A stretch of DNA of 64,000 nt from Adineta steineri (taxonomy: Eukaryota; Rotifera; Eurotatoria; Adinetida; Adinetidae). The position numbers and the translations under genes are program-made. Where the stretch lies: the NCBI GenBank assembly GCA_905250115.1, contig CAJNOI010000014.1, forward strand, positions 553,555 through 617,554, in the 5' to 3' direction. Numbering within the stretch: position 1 is the first letter of the stretch; each line of letters begins with the position of its first letter. This document shows positions 1 to 11,970 of this stretch, one piece after another. The notes under the pieces are model-generated. The model was given only the letters and a program-made list of their open reading frames with translations. It was not told the DNA's origin and did no database searches.

Positions 1-1262
1 AAATATCATCGTTCGACTAATGGGTAATGCCTAAGTGTTTTGATAAGCAAACTAGTAGGTATATATACACACTATGTAGAGAATTCTTTTTTTTCACTAT
101 ATACTTACACTAACCTTTCTTCATCTAAATGAATATGCAGTCTGTCATGTAATCTCATCAATCACACTCCGTTTTACATACATCATACATTCTTATAATG
201 CCATTTCATTTTTCTTTTTGTTAGTAGACAACTTGCTCGCGAGACTCAATAGGAATAAATATATACATGCAATAGAGACGATCAAATATATAGAATAGGA
301 GGAAAGTAGAAAGCGATACCGATTTACAACGTCGAATTTTTTTCTATTCTGTTATTGATTATGTTGCCTGTTAGGCAATATATATATTTATTTTCGTGCA
401 CTTAATTACAAAGTTTGAAGAGAATGACAGTATCATTTGTCAAAACAAGTATTTTTTTTTCGATAGTAAAAAATGACCTCTAGCATCACTTTTCTCTATT
501 ATTGTTATTATTAACATTCTTTCTCTTTACTATTTATATATGTCGCACAAATTGAGTTCTAATTTTGATCATATATTTTTTTTTTGTTGTATGTGTTTGT
601 TCTCTTTTCTGCTCGGCTTACCGAATCAATTATTAATTGAATAGCTATGATCTGGTTTAGATTGTTCTATTCTCACAATTAATTAATAGAAAAAAGGCGA
701 GAAATGAGTTTTTTATGCTTCTCATTCATACATACATATCGATAATGTAACTAATTACAGTCCTTCTCTTTTGTCATTCTTAAGTGAAGCTAACTCCCTT
801 ATGACATTTCGTAATTGATTTTACAATTTGCTTGTATACTAAAGAGAGAAAGTGAAATGATGAGTATATACATGAAAACTACAACTTGTTCTTCTGGGGT
901 ATGAATTCACAACATATATATAAATCTATTCTTTTTTTCTTCTCTTCTTGTATATATATATATGTATTAGAAACATAAAGCGAATTGCGCGACAGATAGA
1001 CATACCATTGAATAAACACATTTTCTCGGTTGCCAATACTAATTGAATTATTGTTGTTGATTGTCCTTCTTTATCTTCTGATCATCATTATCATATCATA
1101 AACAGATGGTCTAATTTACACATACATACTCTCAATTTTTTTTTCTAATAGTATATGCATAAAATATATTGTAAAAGAAATCTCGAGTAAGTATATACTT
1201 TTCATTTGAACACTTGAAAATATAAACAATAATTTTGTCTATTTATTCTAGATAGAAGAAAA
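1..1262. other. gene-free 5' flank
   Basis: AT-rich DNA with no coding exon I can support. A pyrimidine-rich stretch ending in AG sits about 12 nt before the start codon of the next gene, so it may be a cis- or trans-splice acceptor of that gene. Unseen upstream exons of that gene cannot be excluded. Confidence 0.4.
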
Positions 1263-2435
1263 ATGTATATACCTGGATCAATGATAAATAATCATCAACA
1301 ACAAACATCATTTCTTAATCATCATCTATTACATGAATTAAATACTCGATATTTACATGATATAAATACCAATGGAAATAATAATCTTTCAACATTTCTT
1401 CGTCCTGAACATATACATAATTTAAATAGTTTATCAACATCGAATAATAATTTTTCACCATTTTCACGTCCTAATGTTAGTATTCTATTTCTATCAATAC
1501 TAAAATGTCTATATTGAAATTTTTTTATGTAGATTTCTACTTCATCTGTTCTATCAACACAAACAAATCCAAGATTTCATTTAAATTCTATTTCAATGAA
1601 AAAAGAAAATTTCTCATCTTCAATTAAGGTAAACGATAAATTTTATTTCTGTATTCTTTACTTAATGATATTATAATTATAGAATTCTAAGAAATGGTGT
1701 TCAGCTCATGTTCGAATATCTTGGATGATTTATCAACATCAACAACATAATTCATCTGATCTTATTCCAAAGGCAAATCATCTAGCATCACTATTTAGTA
1801 TGTTTCTACAGTACAGTAATTGTATAAAGATGTGATTATGAATTTTCAATTTAGATTATCCATCTCCATTGAATCATTCTAATACTATTGGTTGTATTCC
1901 ACCTTCATCAAATAATGCATTCGGTGGTCTAGGAACTTTATTTTCTCCAATTCCAGTACAAATCGATAGAAAAACAACAACTACTGTTAATCATGATAAA
2001 TCTCAATTTCATCGAAAAATTGAATCACATTCGAAACACAATCATAATGCTCCGCCTAAAAATATCAATGAAATAAATCGAAAACGTTCATCCATTCCTC
2101 TCACATCATTGAAACGTTCACGTTCCCGTTCGCCACAATTACCATCATCATCAAATATAAATTCTTCGATTGAACAACAATATCGATTAGCATCTACAGC
2201 ACAAACGAATACTTATTTTCCATTAATATCTCCTAGAATAGCTACATTAATGCAACATGAATATTTTCTAAATTCATTACGTTTATCAGCTGCAAACAGT
2301 AATCTTAATAACTCACCATTAAATATAAAAAATTCGATATCATCTAATTCATCTAAAAAAGCTAAATATGTTAAAAACAAAAAAGAATCATCCATTTCTT
2401 CGAATTATGATTTAATATCGAATTCATTATTGTAA
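1263..2435 (+). CDS. AUTS2/fibrosin-family nuclear regulator homologue
   Basis: Four exons fit one frame: 1263-1475, 1533-1628, 1683-1797 and 1855-2435, with GT-AG introns of about 55 nt (335 residues). Exon 3 encodes KKWCSAHVRISWMIYQHQQ, which closely matches the signature block of the AUTS2/FBRS/FBRSL1 family, where KWC..HV...W.IYHHQQ precedes NAFGGLG. Here NAFGGLGTLF follows in exon 4, in the family order. The rest is Asn/Ser/His-rich and disordered, with a basic SLKRSRSRSP stretch and a Lys-rich C-terminal tail that could act as a nuclear signal. AUTS2 proteins belong to Polycomb PRC1.5-type complexes in vertebrates; that role here is inference. The protein is far shorter than vertebrate AUTS2 (over 1,200 residues), so upstream exons may be missing or the gene is compact. 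The ATG lies just after an acceptor-like AG. Confidence 0.75.
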
Positions 2436-3651
2436 TGTCATTGTTTGCCGGTGTTAATATCTTTCTTTTATATTATTAAAATGTGTTTAAAAAAATAGAA
2501 GAAAGAAAATATAAATAGTTTTGTATTGATCTGCACTCTTTTTAATGACAAGTATACCAAACATAATCAAAATGAACAGAACACTTGCTCCTCTTGAAAT
2601 ACACGCTGCAGTACACTTGTCCCAAAAAATATTGTGACCACTTTTGATACTAATTATCATTCAGATGTTGGGTAGATAATTGCACTTACATTTATTTATG
2701 TAACATTGTTTAATTGTTTTACGAAAGAAAAGTATGAACATTTTTCGATTTTTCACTTCTTTATTTTGTATTAAACGTCAAGTGTGTACACTTTGATACA
2801 CCTGGGATACGAGAACAAGATGTACATATACATTTTATTTTAGATTTCCATTAAAAACCCTGACTGCATGTACGAGTAAAAATATTTTTATATACATATA
2901 ATCCTTAGATTCGGTTCTTCTCATCGATTTATGATATAATGTCGATTCAGAAGATATTAGGCCTCCAATAATGATATCGTTCGATATTTAAGAGAATTTT
3001 GTTGATCTTATAGAAATTCCAATTGAATCCGACTGTTAAAATGTTACCGAATGTACAAAATCATATTCTTATTTACTAGAAAAAAAATTCTATTCAATGA
3101 CCTACATATGAAGTTCGTAATCCACTAGAAAATATTTTCAATCGTTCATTGAGTTTTTGTTCACCGAGTTGTTTTCATAATATATTTCCTTATTATATAT
3201 GCGGGATTTGTTTAGAACGAAATTATTTACCGAAGCAAGTTTTAGTTATATGATGATCGCATATTCATCTATATAAAACTGCGCATGTCCTAAAAGTCGT
3301 GGTTGATTTGTCATGAATAGTGTTCGATAAAAGTTTTCACACCCGATTAAAATAGCATTCACCTCCTACGATGAACGTAATAATAATGTATATTATATAG
3401 TTAAATTATATCTCATGCAAGTGCTCATTTCCTGTATTATTATGTGTAGTTCAATAACAGAAAAAAAGGATCTGATCGTTTTACTCTATTTCCTTTCTTC
3501 AGAAACTATTACAAACATGATTCAAACAAAAAAATAGGTCATAATTAATTAAAAATTTCTTTCTTATAAATTCTAATAGGAAAACAGAACATCGAAAGGT
3601 TATTTTCCTTTACATTAACAATAGTTTAATTTAAAAAAATAAAATGGATAC
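2436..3651. other. intergenic stretch
   Basis: AT-rich spacer between two convergent genes. No exon, RNA gene or clear repeat was recognised. Confidence 0.4.
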
Positions 3652-4644
3652 TTAAAAATCCTGTTTTGACATTGTTATTGGTTTCACTCTATAGACAATA
3701 ACTAAATGAGTATTTCTAGTACAACAAAACATTTTATGAATTTGTAAACGAAAACTTCGTGTCGATATATAATATATATAAAAACTAGTTACCGGATTTG
3801 TATAATATAATATTGAACATGCGACATGATAAAGACGAAAATATGATTTATATTGTCGATTATTTTTTTTAAATAATACTAAATACGATTGTTCAATACA
3901 ATATGGAATTGATGATAAGATAATCGCTAAAGATATTAATAAAAGCATACGTGATAATTGTTTATCAAAATTCATTGTTCCATAATGATTTTTTCTTTTA
4001 CTAATTATTTTCAATTGTTTAAATGTTAATATACCAAATACGGAAAGAAAAATAATTGGTATTATACCATGTAGAAATATTTGAAATGTATATAAATAAT
4101 AATATAAATAAATAGTTGATATAATTGTACAATATCCTGTTTTTGAAACACTATAATATTTAAAAATTGGTATACTATGAATTCCAAATAAACATATAAT
4201 AAATAAAAGAATTAATTTTGTTTGTTTTCTTGTTGTACTTAATTTTCTTAGACGAACTTTTCGTGATGATATTAAATAACGATCAAATGTAGCTAAACAA
4301 ATACATGTTAATGATATTACATCACATGTATGAAGAATATAATAACGTAATTTACATATAATAAATACATTATGTTTTGTTATATGATATTCATAACCAT
4401 CAAGCATAATTCGTGTAAAAAGTGGATAAAGAATAACAATTAAATTTGAAATCGATGAAACAAGTAAATATAATGAACTATTATTTGTACGACAAGAATG
4501 CGAATGTTTATTTGATGTTTTTTTTGTACGAGACCATACGGTAAATACATAAATATTTAATATATTTCCAATTGAACCAAATATATACATGATAATACCA
4601 GCATAGATCATCAATTTATGAGAAATATTATCAACTTCAAACAT
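3652..4644 (-). CDS. rhodopsin-family (class A) G-protein-coupled receptor, intronless
   Basis: A single-exon frame of 330 residues from the ATG at 4644. The frame runs further upstream without an ATG, so this start is preferred. Seven hydrophobic segments are visible. Class A hallmarks are a GN pair in TM1 (GSIGNILN), a Cys before TM3 (FIICKLR, about residue 97), a DRY motif (TFDRY, residues 121-123) and an NPxxY-like end of TM7 (NPVTSFYIYY). The loop after TM1 is short and Lys/Ser-rich, and the C-tail carries a CC pair that could be palmitoylated. Intronless receptors of this type are numerous in bdelloids. The ligand cannot be told from sequence; a peptide receptor is a guess. Confidence 0.8.
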   Translation of the reverse strand: MFEVDNISHKLMIYAGIIMYIFGSIGNILNIYVFTVWSRTKKTSNKHSHSCRTNNSSLYLLVSSISNLIVILYPLFTRIMLDGYEYHITKHNVFIICKLRYYILHTCDVISLTCICLATFDRYLISSRKVRLRKLSTTRKQTKLILLFIICLFGIHSIPIFKYYSVSKTGYCTIISTIYLYYYLYTFQIFLHGIIPIIFLSVFGILTFKQLKIISKRKNHYGTMNFDKQLSRMLLLISLAIILSSIPYCIEQSYLVLFKKNNRQYKSYFRLYHVACSILYYTNPVTSFYIYYISTRSFRLQIHKMFCCTRNTHLVIVYRVKPITMSKQDF

Positions 4645-6780
4645 TCTATATGAAAAGAAAAATATATAATTTATAAAATATATCAAAAGGGATTTAATTC
4701 ATATATCTAATAATTATATGAATTATATAGTCAGATCTCTTTTCAAAAATATAATACTGATTATTTTTTTTGTCTATATAATCATCGGTATGAAAAAACA
4801 TTCTCATTAACTAAGAAATTTAGAAGATTAGTCTCTCCTCGAAAAAAAGAGATATATATAAATCATTTCTTTTCTTAATGTCTAATTGAATTACATTGTC
4901 GAAAGATCTCCCTGCTCTACTAGTAATATAGATTGTTTGTTACAAACAAAAGATTTTTATAATAGAAACTATTTTTGGGGGGTAAATGAACTGAAGTATG
5001 CATAACGGAAATAGTTACAATATGAATTTCCGGATAAAAGCATTAGGTTATTTTCTTTCTAGATACGTTTCTATTTGTAATGGAGAATTATTCATAGGTA
5101 TTTTATGATCTTTTTTTAAAGACTGAAGACATATGACTAGTAAAAATGAACTCATAGCAATATTTTTATATCGATCGTCTGTTCTATGTTCTCAAGACTA
5201 AAAAAATGTTTTTCTATGATTTGAATAATACACAAACTATGTTACTAAAAAGAAAAATATTAATTTTTATTTATGTGAAATAATATTTGACTATTTAAGT
5301 ATTCATATCTCATCTATATTTTGATGTGATTTTTTGTTTACGGGTGTTAGTTATATATACATTTTTCTTTTGCCCTCGTGCGATATTCGCTATTGATTGA
5401 TCCTTTCGACCTTCTCGTTTTCCTCCGCCTCTATTTGTTCCTAGAAGGATGATGGTATGAGAGACCTTGATTTTTGACTTATTTTTCTCATTCAAGAAAG
5501 GAAATAATAATTACGGCGATGTTTTGTTTTATTTTTTAACCTAAACTATTATATATATTTTCGAAGAGTTGTTTTATAGAAGAATTATTTTATGACTACT
5601 TGCTTATTTTCTATGTTAATTTACAAAACAATGTAATGTGACTAGACTAGACTAAGTTTTACTACTATTTTTATCAATACTCCGAGATTTATTACACAAT
5701 ATATATATCGACTGACATTAATGATGATAAAATAGAACACTTGAACATAGTCAATAGTGACAGTTCATATGTTCAACGAGTTTTGATTAATTTTTTTCTC
5801 CCTTCTTTTTTTTGTGAAATGAATGATTGATGAAGTTTTATACCACGTATCGTCGATCACAACTGACGGTAAACATATCAATCATTTGATTATACCATTT
5901 ATTCTATGTAACAAAAAACTTGATTATATATATCGATCAAGTCAGATTATTATTTAATAATAATTAAAAATAAAATCTATATGAAATATAAGTTCTATAT
6001 ATTGAAAACTAAAAACAAAAGTAATTTTATATATGCTTAAATAAATAAATTGATGAAATTCAATTTCCTAATTAATAAATCATGCAATGTGTTAATTCGA
6101 ATATTTACTATTATGAATATTTTTTCTTTCATATAATTATTCATATCAGTTGTAGATTAATATTGTAAATATTTAGACTCTTGCATATCGCACAATACCA
6201 CAGTTTGCTGTACAGATTCTGATAAATTTGCAATTTCCTTCAAATACGATTTTATCTAGATAAAATGTGTTTATACGTTAATAATCATGACTATAAACGA
6301 TAAATAAAGTTTTATAATTCACATATACAGTTCATTATCAATATAAAAATCTCAGGAATTTTCATAAAATTATAAAACTATGACAGATTGCTAGTTACTC
6401 AAAGAGTTTTATAAATCATTAGTAAACGAAAGATATAAGTCCATATGAAAATATTTTTTATTAGTAATCAGATAGTTCAGTACAATTAGCGAACTGCAAT
6501 CACAAAGTAAGAAATGCAAATCTAATGAGAAGTAAATAAATATAAAATAGATAGTGGTATTACAGGAGTTGAGCACGATATTAGATGACCATATGAAGAT
6601 CGTAGATAAATCGTAAACATAGAAAGTCCATCATAATGGGATAGATAGCAGAAATAATATACCATAATGATGAATAGTTTTTTTTGAAAACCGTTCATAA
6701 TCGCGATTTTGAGCGGTGTACAGAAGCCGAATAAAAAGTTTGACTTTTGTGGTTAGCAAAAATCGCTTCACTGCTGCAGT
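4645..6780. other. intergenic stretch
   Basis: About 2.1 kb of AT-rich DNA with homopolymer runs. Small frames such as 5310-5495 (-) lack family features and look accidental. Confidence 0.4.
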
Positions 6781-7840
6781 ATTGAGTTCAAATATTTTTC
6801 CATGGATATCGAAAGAAAAAGATTGTTTAGATATAGTTGAACCCTTGGTTTTAAGACTGGTTGAACTTGAAGCTGAGATTATTGCAGTTAGTAAATCTGA
6901 TGAAAATTTGAAACAATTTGTCGCAGAAGTAAAATATTTAAATTTTGATTTATTCTATGGAATGTATATTTATATATATTATGTTATAAATAGAATAATA
7001 AGATTATTCTCACTATGTACTGATTTATGTGTTTTGAAAACAGAGAAAGAATCTATGAGACCACATCCTCTAATTTAATTATTAGTTAATAATGCTACTG
7101 TTACTATTCTTTATCCATTTTTAGAAGTTGATTTTGATGGGTATGTAAAACAATTGAAACAAATATAAAATATTTATATTATTCTTTTATCTTTCAAAGA
7201 TTATTTAATATCAATGTGAAGTACATGATTCGTGTTACTCAGATATCTTCATTTTGAATTAATTATATAATAGTTGATATTTTTGTAATGAAAATCATCT
7301 AGGATATATATAAGGATAATGATTTTGATAGAAATAGTACGTGATTTAACTGAACGTAAAATACCTGTTTCGATTGTTAATGTATCAGGTGAAGCAGCAG
7401 TTGATGGTTTAATATGTGTAGTGGCATTGGAATTAGGTCCTGATCAAGTGAGAGTCTCTCTCGTCTGCAGTTAAATAACATTAGTTTGTTTGTTTTAGAT
7501 TCAGGTCAATAGTGTATTTTACATTACTTTTGTTTGTTGCACATAGGTTTTTTAACAGGTATTGTCGTACAGGTTAATGTTTACTTTCTTTTACTAAATA
7601 ATCATTTTCTATAAGTATGTTGGTCTGACATAAAGAAAACCGCTGGAATGTTATCAAAAAATTCCATTGAATAAATTTGCTGATTTCTAAAAATGAAAAT
7701 CGTATTTTCATTAGTTTTCCATTTATTTATATAGAAGTAGAAGATGTTGTTGAGCCAATTATCTTTTTAGTCTTAAATAAATCTTATCTAAATCGTAGCA
7801 TTGAATCATTTCCAAATGAACAAAATGCTGTGATATGAGA
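6781..7840 (+). pseudogene. decayed short-chain dehydrogenase (L-xylulose/carbonyl reductase type)
   Basis: Fragments in the order of a DCXR-like SDR are recognisable across shifting frames. First comes a helix/strand block LVELEAEIIAVSKSDENL (6845-6910), matching the cofactor-site region where this family has ALxxxGAxVxAVSRTxxDL. Next is LLVNNATVTILYPFLEV (about 7081-7130), equivalent to the NNA motif. Then IVNVSGEAAVDG and VVALELGPDQ (7371-7446), where the catalytic S...YxxxK stretch should be; the YSxSK part is gone. Then IQVNSV (7500), IPLNKFADF (7664-7690) and VEDVVEPIIFLVLNKS (7738-7790). Several stops and frame changes and the missing Tyr/Lys make it non-functional. Old introns are blurred. 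The parent would be a cytosolic NAD(P)H-dependent carbonyl or sugar reductase. Confidence 0.7.
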
Positions 7841-8590
7841 TAATTCTGACTGGTTTTCCTTTATTTTTTTGTAGATAGTGGATTTTTAGCTATATAATAC
7901 CTAACAAACAATAACGATTGCCTATCATAATTATAATTTTTTCGTAACTATAGCAAATACTGTTTATTTCTTAATTAAATTGATTTAATTCAACTCAACC
8001 AGTTTGAATCGTAGTTTTATTATCTATTTAAAAACGCATAACTTTATTTTAATAAATACCATAAAAGTGATCAGTGAAAAGCATATAATGTAAATCATAT
8101 GTCAATGGTAGTGACTATTAGTAAAGACATAGGTAAGATATGCCATATCTAACAAAGTACTTGATATATTAATTGTGATATTCGTTGCAATACGAAACCA
8201 TCTTGAGAGTGCGGGCGTAGATGTCTGTGTTAACGTCATCGTCACCATAATCCATAATCATACTCACACTCAAGATTTTCATCCTGTCTATGTTCTTTTG
8301 TAAGATCTTATGCAGACAGAAGTCAAAAACACTACTTAAAGATTTAACCTTTGAATGAGGTCAAAACTCTAGTGGGAGTATTTCTATAAATACAATACAA
8401 ACTTACATCCACCCCATCTAGCTATCTCGAGATCTCCGTTGCGACAGTAAAATCTAGATTATAGTAGTTGTTTATGCCAATCTCCTCAATATGAACTGTT
8501 CTAAATATTAATATGTTTCTTCAATATATACTTTTATTTCAAAACAAAATATAATAAATTTTGTTTCATTTCGTTTCGTTTCAGTTCTTC
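7841..8590. other. intergenic stretch with a weak GTG-rich palindrome
   Basis: AT-rich spacer. Around 8205-8275 a G-rich segment (agtgcgggcgtagatg) is followed by a C-rich one (ccataatc...actcacactc), a degenerate member of the dispersed GGGTGT/ACACCC palindromes of this window. Confidence 0.35.
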
Positions 8591-10184
8591 TCATAAATAT
8601 ATGCGCAGGCGTGCATTTTCGTCCTCAATTATTTCAAAATAATCTTTCCATTCGTCTCCGATTTCATTGCCGTAGACATTGAGTTCTGTGAGTGTCTGAA
8701 TGAAATAAGAAAAATGAAGATCAGCAAAGTATAGTGAATGTTATTTTCACTCACTGAATTCGTGTCAAAGGCGCCACCAAGAGCTGGTGCACCTACATAT
8801 CCAATTTGATTGTAGCTGAGATTGAGTTCTTTAAGTGTCTGTATGAAACAAGAAACATCAACATGAGAACAGTATAGTCAATGGTGGTTTCTCTCACTGT
8901 ATTCTTTTGTAAACCTTCGCCAAGCGCTTGTGCACCTTCATCTCCGATTTGATTATACTCGAAGTTGAGTTTTGTGAGTGCCTATATGAAATAAGAAAGA
9001 TCAAGATGCTAGAAGTGCAGAGAGTGATTTTCTCTCACTGTGTTCTTTTGTAAGCCTTCACCAAAAGCTTGTGCACCTTTATCTCCGATTTCATTGTGTC
9101 CGAGGTGGAGTATCGTCAGTGTCTATATGAAATAAAAAAAATGAAGATGAGAAAAGTATAGAGAATGGTGTTTGTTCTCACTGTGTTCTTTTGTAAACTT
9201 TCACCAAGAGCTTGTGCACCTTCATCTCCGATTTGATTGTCGCGGAGGTCGAGTTGTGTGAGTGCCTATATGAAATAAGAAAGATGAACATGAGGAAAGT
9301 ATACAGAATGGTATTTTCTCTCACTGTGTTCTTTTGTAAACCTTCACCAAGAGCTTGCGCACCTTTATCTCCTATTTGATTGTCCCCAAACGCGAGCTCT
9401 GTGAGGGTCTGTATGAAACAAGAAAGATGAAGATAAGCAAAGCATAGCGAATGTTGTTTTCTCTCACTGTGTTCTTTTGTAAGCCTTCACCAAGAGCTTG
9501 CGCACCTATGTCTCCGATTTCATTCTGGAAAAGGTAGATTTTTGTGAGTGCCTGCATGAAATAAGAAAGATGAAGATGAGAGAAGAGCAGAGAATGTTGT
9601 TTGTTCTCACTGTGTTTTTTTGTAAGACTTCACTAAGAATTTGTGCACCTTTCTCTCCGATTTGACTGAAGCCGAGACTTAATTCTTTGAGTGTCTATAT
9701 AAAATAAGAAAGATGCATATGAGAAAATTATAGTGAATGTTGTTTTGTCTTACTGTGTTCTTTTTTAAGGCTTCACCAAGAACTTGTGCACCTTTCTCTC
9801 CGATTTCATTGTGTCCGAAGTGGAGTATTGTCAGTGTCTGTATGAAATAAGAAAGATGAAGATGAGGAAAGTATAGCGAATGGTGTTTTTCTCTCACTAT
9901 GTTCTTTCGTAAGATTTCACCAAGAGCTTGTGTACCTTTCTCTCCAATTTGATTATTTGCGAGTCCCAGTTCTATGAGCGTCTTTATGAAATAAGAAAGA
10001 TGAAGATGAGGAAACTATACAGAATGATGTTCTCTCTTACTGTGTTTCTTTGTAAACCTTCACCAAGAACTTGTACACCTTGATCTCCGATTTGATTACC
10101 GGAGAGGTGGAGTTGTGTGAGTGCCTATATGAAATAAGAAAGATGAAGATGATGGAAATGCAGAGAGTGATTTTCTCTCACTGT
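8591..10184 (-). CDS. leucine-rich-repeat protein, one 28-residue LRR per exon (5' part lost in gap)
   Basis: The minus strand shows ten complete 84-nt exons, each one ribonuclease-inhibitor-type LRR of 28 residues (core LxxNQIGDEGAQALGEGL, ending KNT). A 105-nt last exon ends ENARLRIYL-stop. Exons: 8591-8695, 8755-8838, 8898-8981, 9039-9122, 9182-9265, 9325-9408, 9468-9551, 9611-9694, 9754-9837, 9898-9981 and 10041-10124. A twelfth starts at 10182 and runs into the N gap. Introns are 57-60 nt, all phase 0, with near-identical ends (gtgagag...cttatttcatatag). The repeat unit including its intron is almost always 143 bp, so exon plus intron was duplicated together. RNI-type LRRs form a curved protein-binding scaffold, as in NLRC3-like proteins and ribonuclease inhibitor; any N-terminal domain is unseen. 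Partner and function are unknown. Confidence 0.85.
8591..10184 (-). repeat. 143-bp tandem exon+intron repeat
   Basis: Exon low ends are spaced 143, 141, 143, 143, 143, 143, 143, 144, 143 and 141 bp from 8755 to 10182. Both the LRR exon and the flanking intron are conserved between units, so this is a true DNA-level tandem array coinciding with the LRR gene. Confidence 0.9.
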
Positions 10185-10284
10185 NNNNNNNNNNNNNNNN
10201 NNNNNNNNNNNNNNNNNNNNNNNNNNNNNNNNNNNNNNNNNNNNNNNNNNNNNNNNNNNNNNNNNNNNNNNNNNNNNNNNNNNN
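10185..10284. other. assembly gap (100 N)
   Basis: A run of 100 N breaks the LRR array inside an exon. The round length suggests a gap of unknown size, so extra repeat units may be missing. Confidence 0.98.
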
Positions 10285-10812
10285 TGTGCTCATCTTTCCT
10301 TGTGCTCATCTTTCACCAATCCGATCTAAGAACATTTGTAATATTTTATCTAAATAAAAATGGCCTATCTTTAGATTATTCTATTGAACTATTTTATTTC
10401 TCAGTTAAAATTATTAATGGATCAAATTCAATAATAATATATCAGATATTTCTTATTCATCTGATTAGTTTAAAATTAATATCATAAATTTTACAGTAAT
10501 ATATATATTAAATTAATTATAATCGAAAAAGAAATTATTCTATAAATCTTTTAATTTAAAAATATATCTTGATTAGTCAAATAGAACAAATGTTTTTAAA
10601 TTTGAAGTAAAAAATAAATAAATATGATTTTATAATCAAAAATTAATCTAATCCTAAATCATTTCAATTTCTTACTCGATTAGTTTCAAAAAAATCTAAA
10701 AAATAATATACTGTTTTCTATTAATTTACTAATTAGATTTTGAAGAACTATTTTCATGCTCATTTATTTTATTGGTTTGTTATTTAACAGACATAATAGT
10801 TGAACTACTTAC

Positions 10813-10873
10813 TTGCATTTGCTGATCCAGATAATTCTTCATGAGTTTCGAGTTTTGTTTGTTTTTTACCCAT
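10813..10873 (-). CDS. possible first exon with N-myristoylation-like start
   Basis: An ATG followed by MGKKQTKLETHEELSGSANA ends exactly at a good donor (GCAA|gtaagt). The MG start with a basic stretch resembles the myristoylated N-terminus of EF-hand calcium sensors, but no EF-hand exon is seen downstream. It could be the first exon of the LRR gene beyond the gap, of a lost gene, or chance. Coding support is weak. Confidence 0.25.
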
Positions 10874-11920
10874 AGAATAATAAATTATCTAATTAATTAC
10901 TAAATAAAATACAATCAAATCAAATAAATGAATGAAAGAGATCAGTTTAAAAATTTATATCATATAGAAGTAACTAATTCTAATAAACATAATAAATAAA
11001 TGTGTTAAGACGAGAGAAAAGCTATTATATGAAGATTTAATTACAATATAAAACAATCTATCAAACATCATTTGATTATTCAGGATAAAATGATAGTTCT
11101 ACTAAATAAAAATCAGATCAATCGATTCTTTTCTACTTGGATTTGTTTATATTATTACAAGATGGTACGAAGAATCTTCATAAATTATACAAAGTAGCTA
11201 ATCAGCCTATTTTTAATCTACTAATTCAAGTTAAACGATTGCTTATATTTGTGAAATACTAATATTAGTGTGCAACATAAAAACAACCAAAAACTCTCCA
11301 CGTCAATAATAATTTAAATCGAATGAATTATGTGCCCAAATTTCTGATAATATTTACTTTGTATTGTATGTTGGAAGCGAATGATGAAGGTAGTTTTGTT
11401 AAAATGATGTGAAGATTTTATTCTGATCAGGCAAACAAACAATGAGAGAGAGAATATGCTCTCCAAAGCAAATGAAAAGCCCTTATATACTCATATGTAT
11501 ATGACTCAAGAATCTTGATCACAGAAGTATGACTTCTGAAATGTCACGGCACTCACCATGGCAAATGACGTAGTTGTTTTTTTGTAAGTGACTACCAAAA
11601 GTAAAGTTGGTAAATCCAAAAGAATGATCAAAATTCAAAAGCAACAACAATATGAAAGTATACAAAGTAACCAATCAGTAGTGTTTTTTTTTCTTTTCAT
11701 GAAAAGGGAAAGAACAGTATTATTTCATTTGAAGACATGTGAACAAGCAAAAGAAAAAAATTGAGTTTCTATGTGGCTGCTGCTAGAAAAAGACATTTTA
11801 ATACATGACACGAAAGAATAGACGCTACTAAACACAGCCGATGCCAGTAACAATGTTGTTCATATCAGATTCAAGAAATAAAATACCTAACTTCTTATGG
11901 GTTCTACATCAAGAATATTC

Positions 11921-11970
11921 GGGTGTGAATATAGGTGGGCTATGAGATGGTAGATACCTACACCCTCAAA
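11921..11970. repeat. GGGTGTG...CACCC palindrome
   Basis: gggtgtgaatataggtgggc is followed after a short spacer by cctacaccctcaaa. It is a member of the dispersed telomere-like inverted repeats. Confidence 0.5.

Noticed and set aside
5310..5495. 61-codon minus-strand frame with Lys/Arg/Gly
   Set aside because: No homology features; looks like chance in spacer DNA.
8591..10184. Regular direct repeats with short spacers resembling a CRISPR array
   Set aside because: The period is 143 bp, both halves of the unit are conserved, and the repeats translate as LRRs with GT-AG introns; it is a eukaryotic gene.
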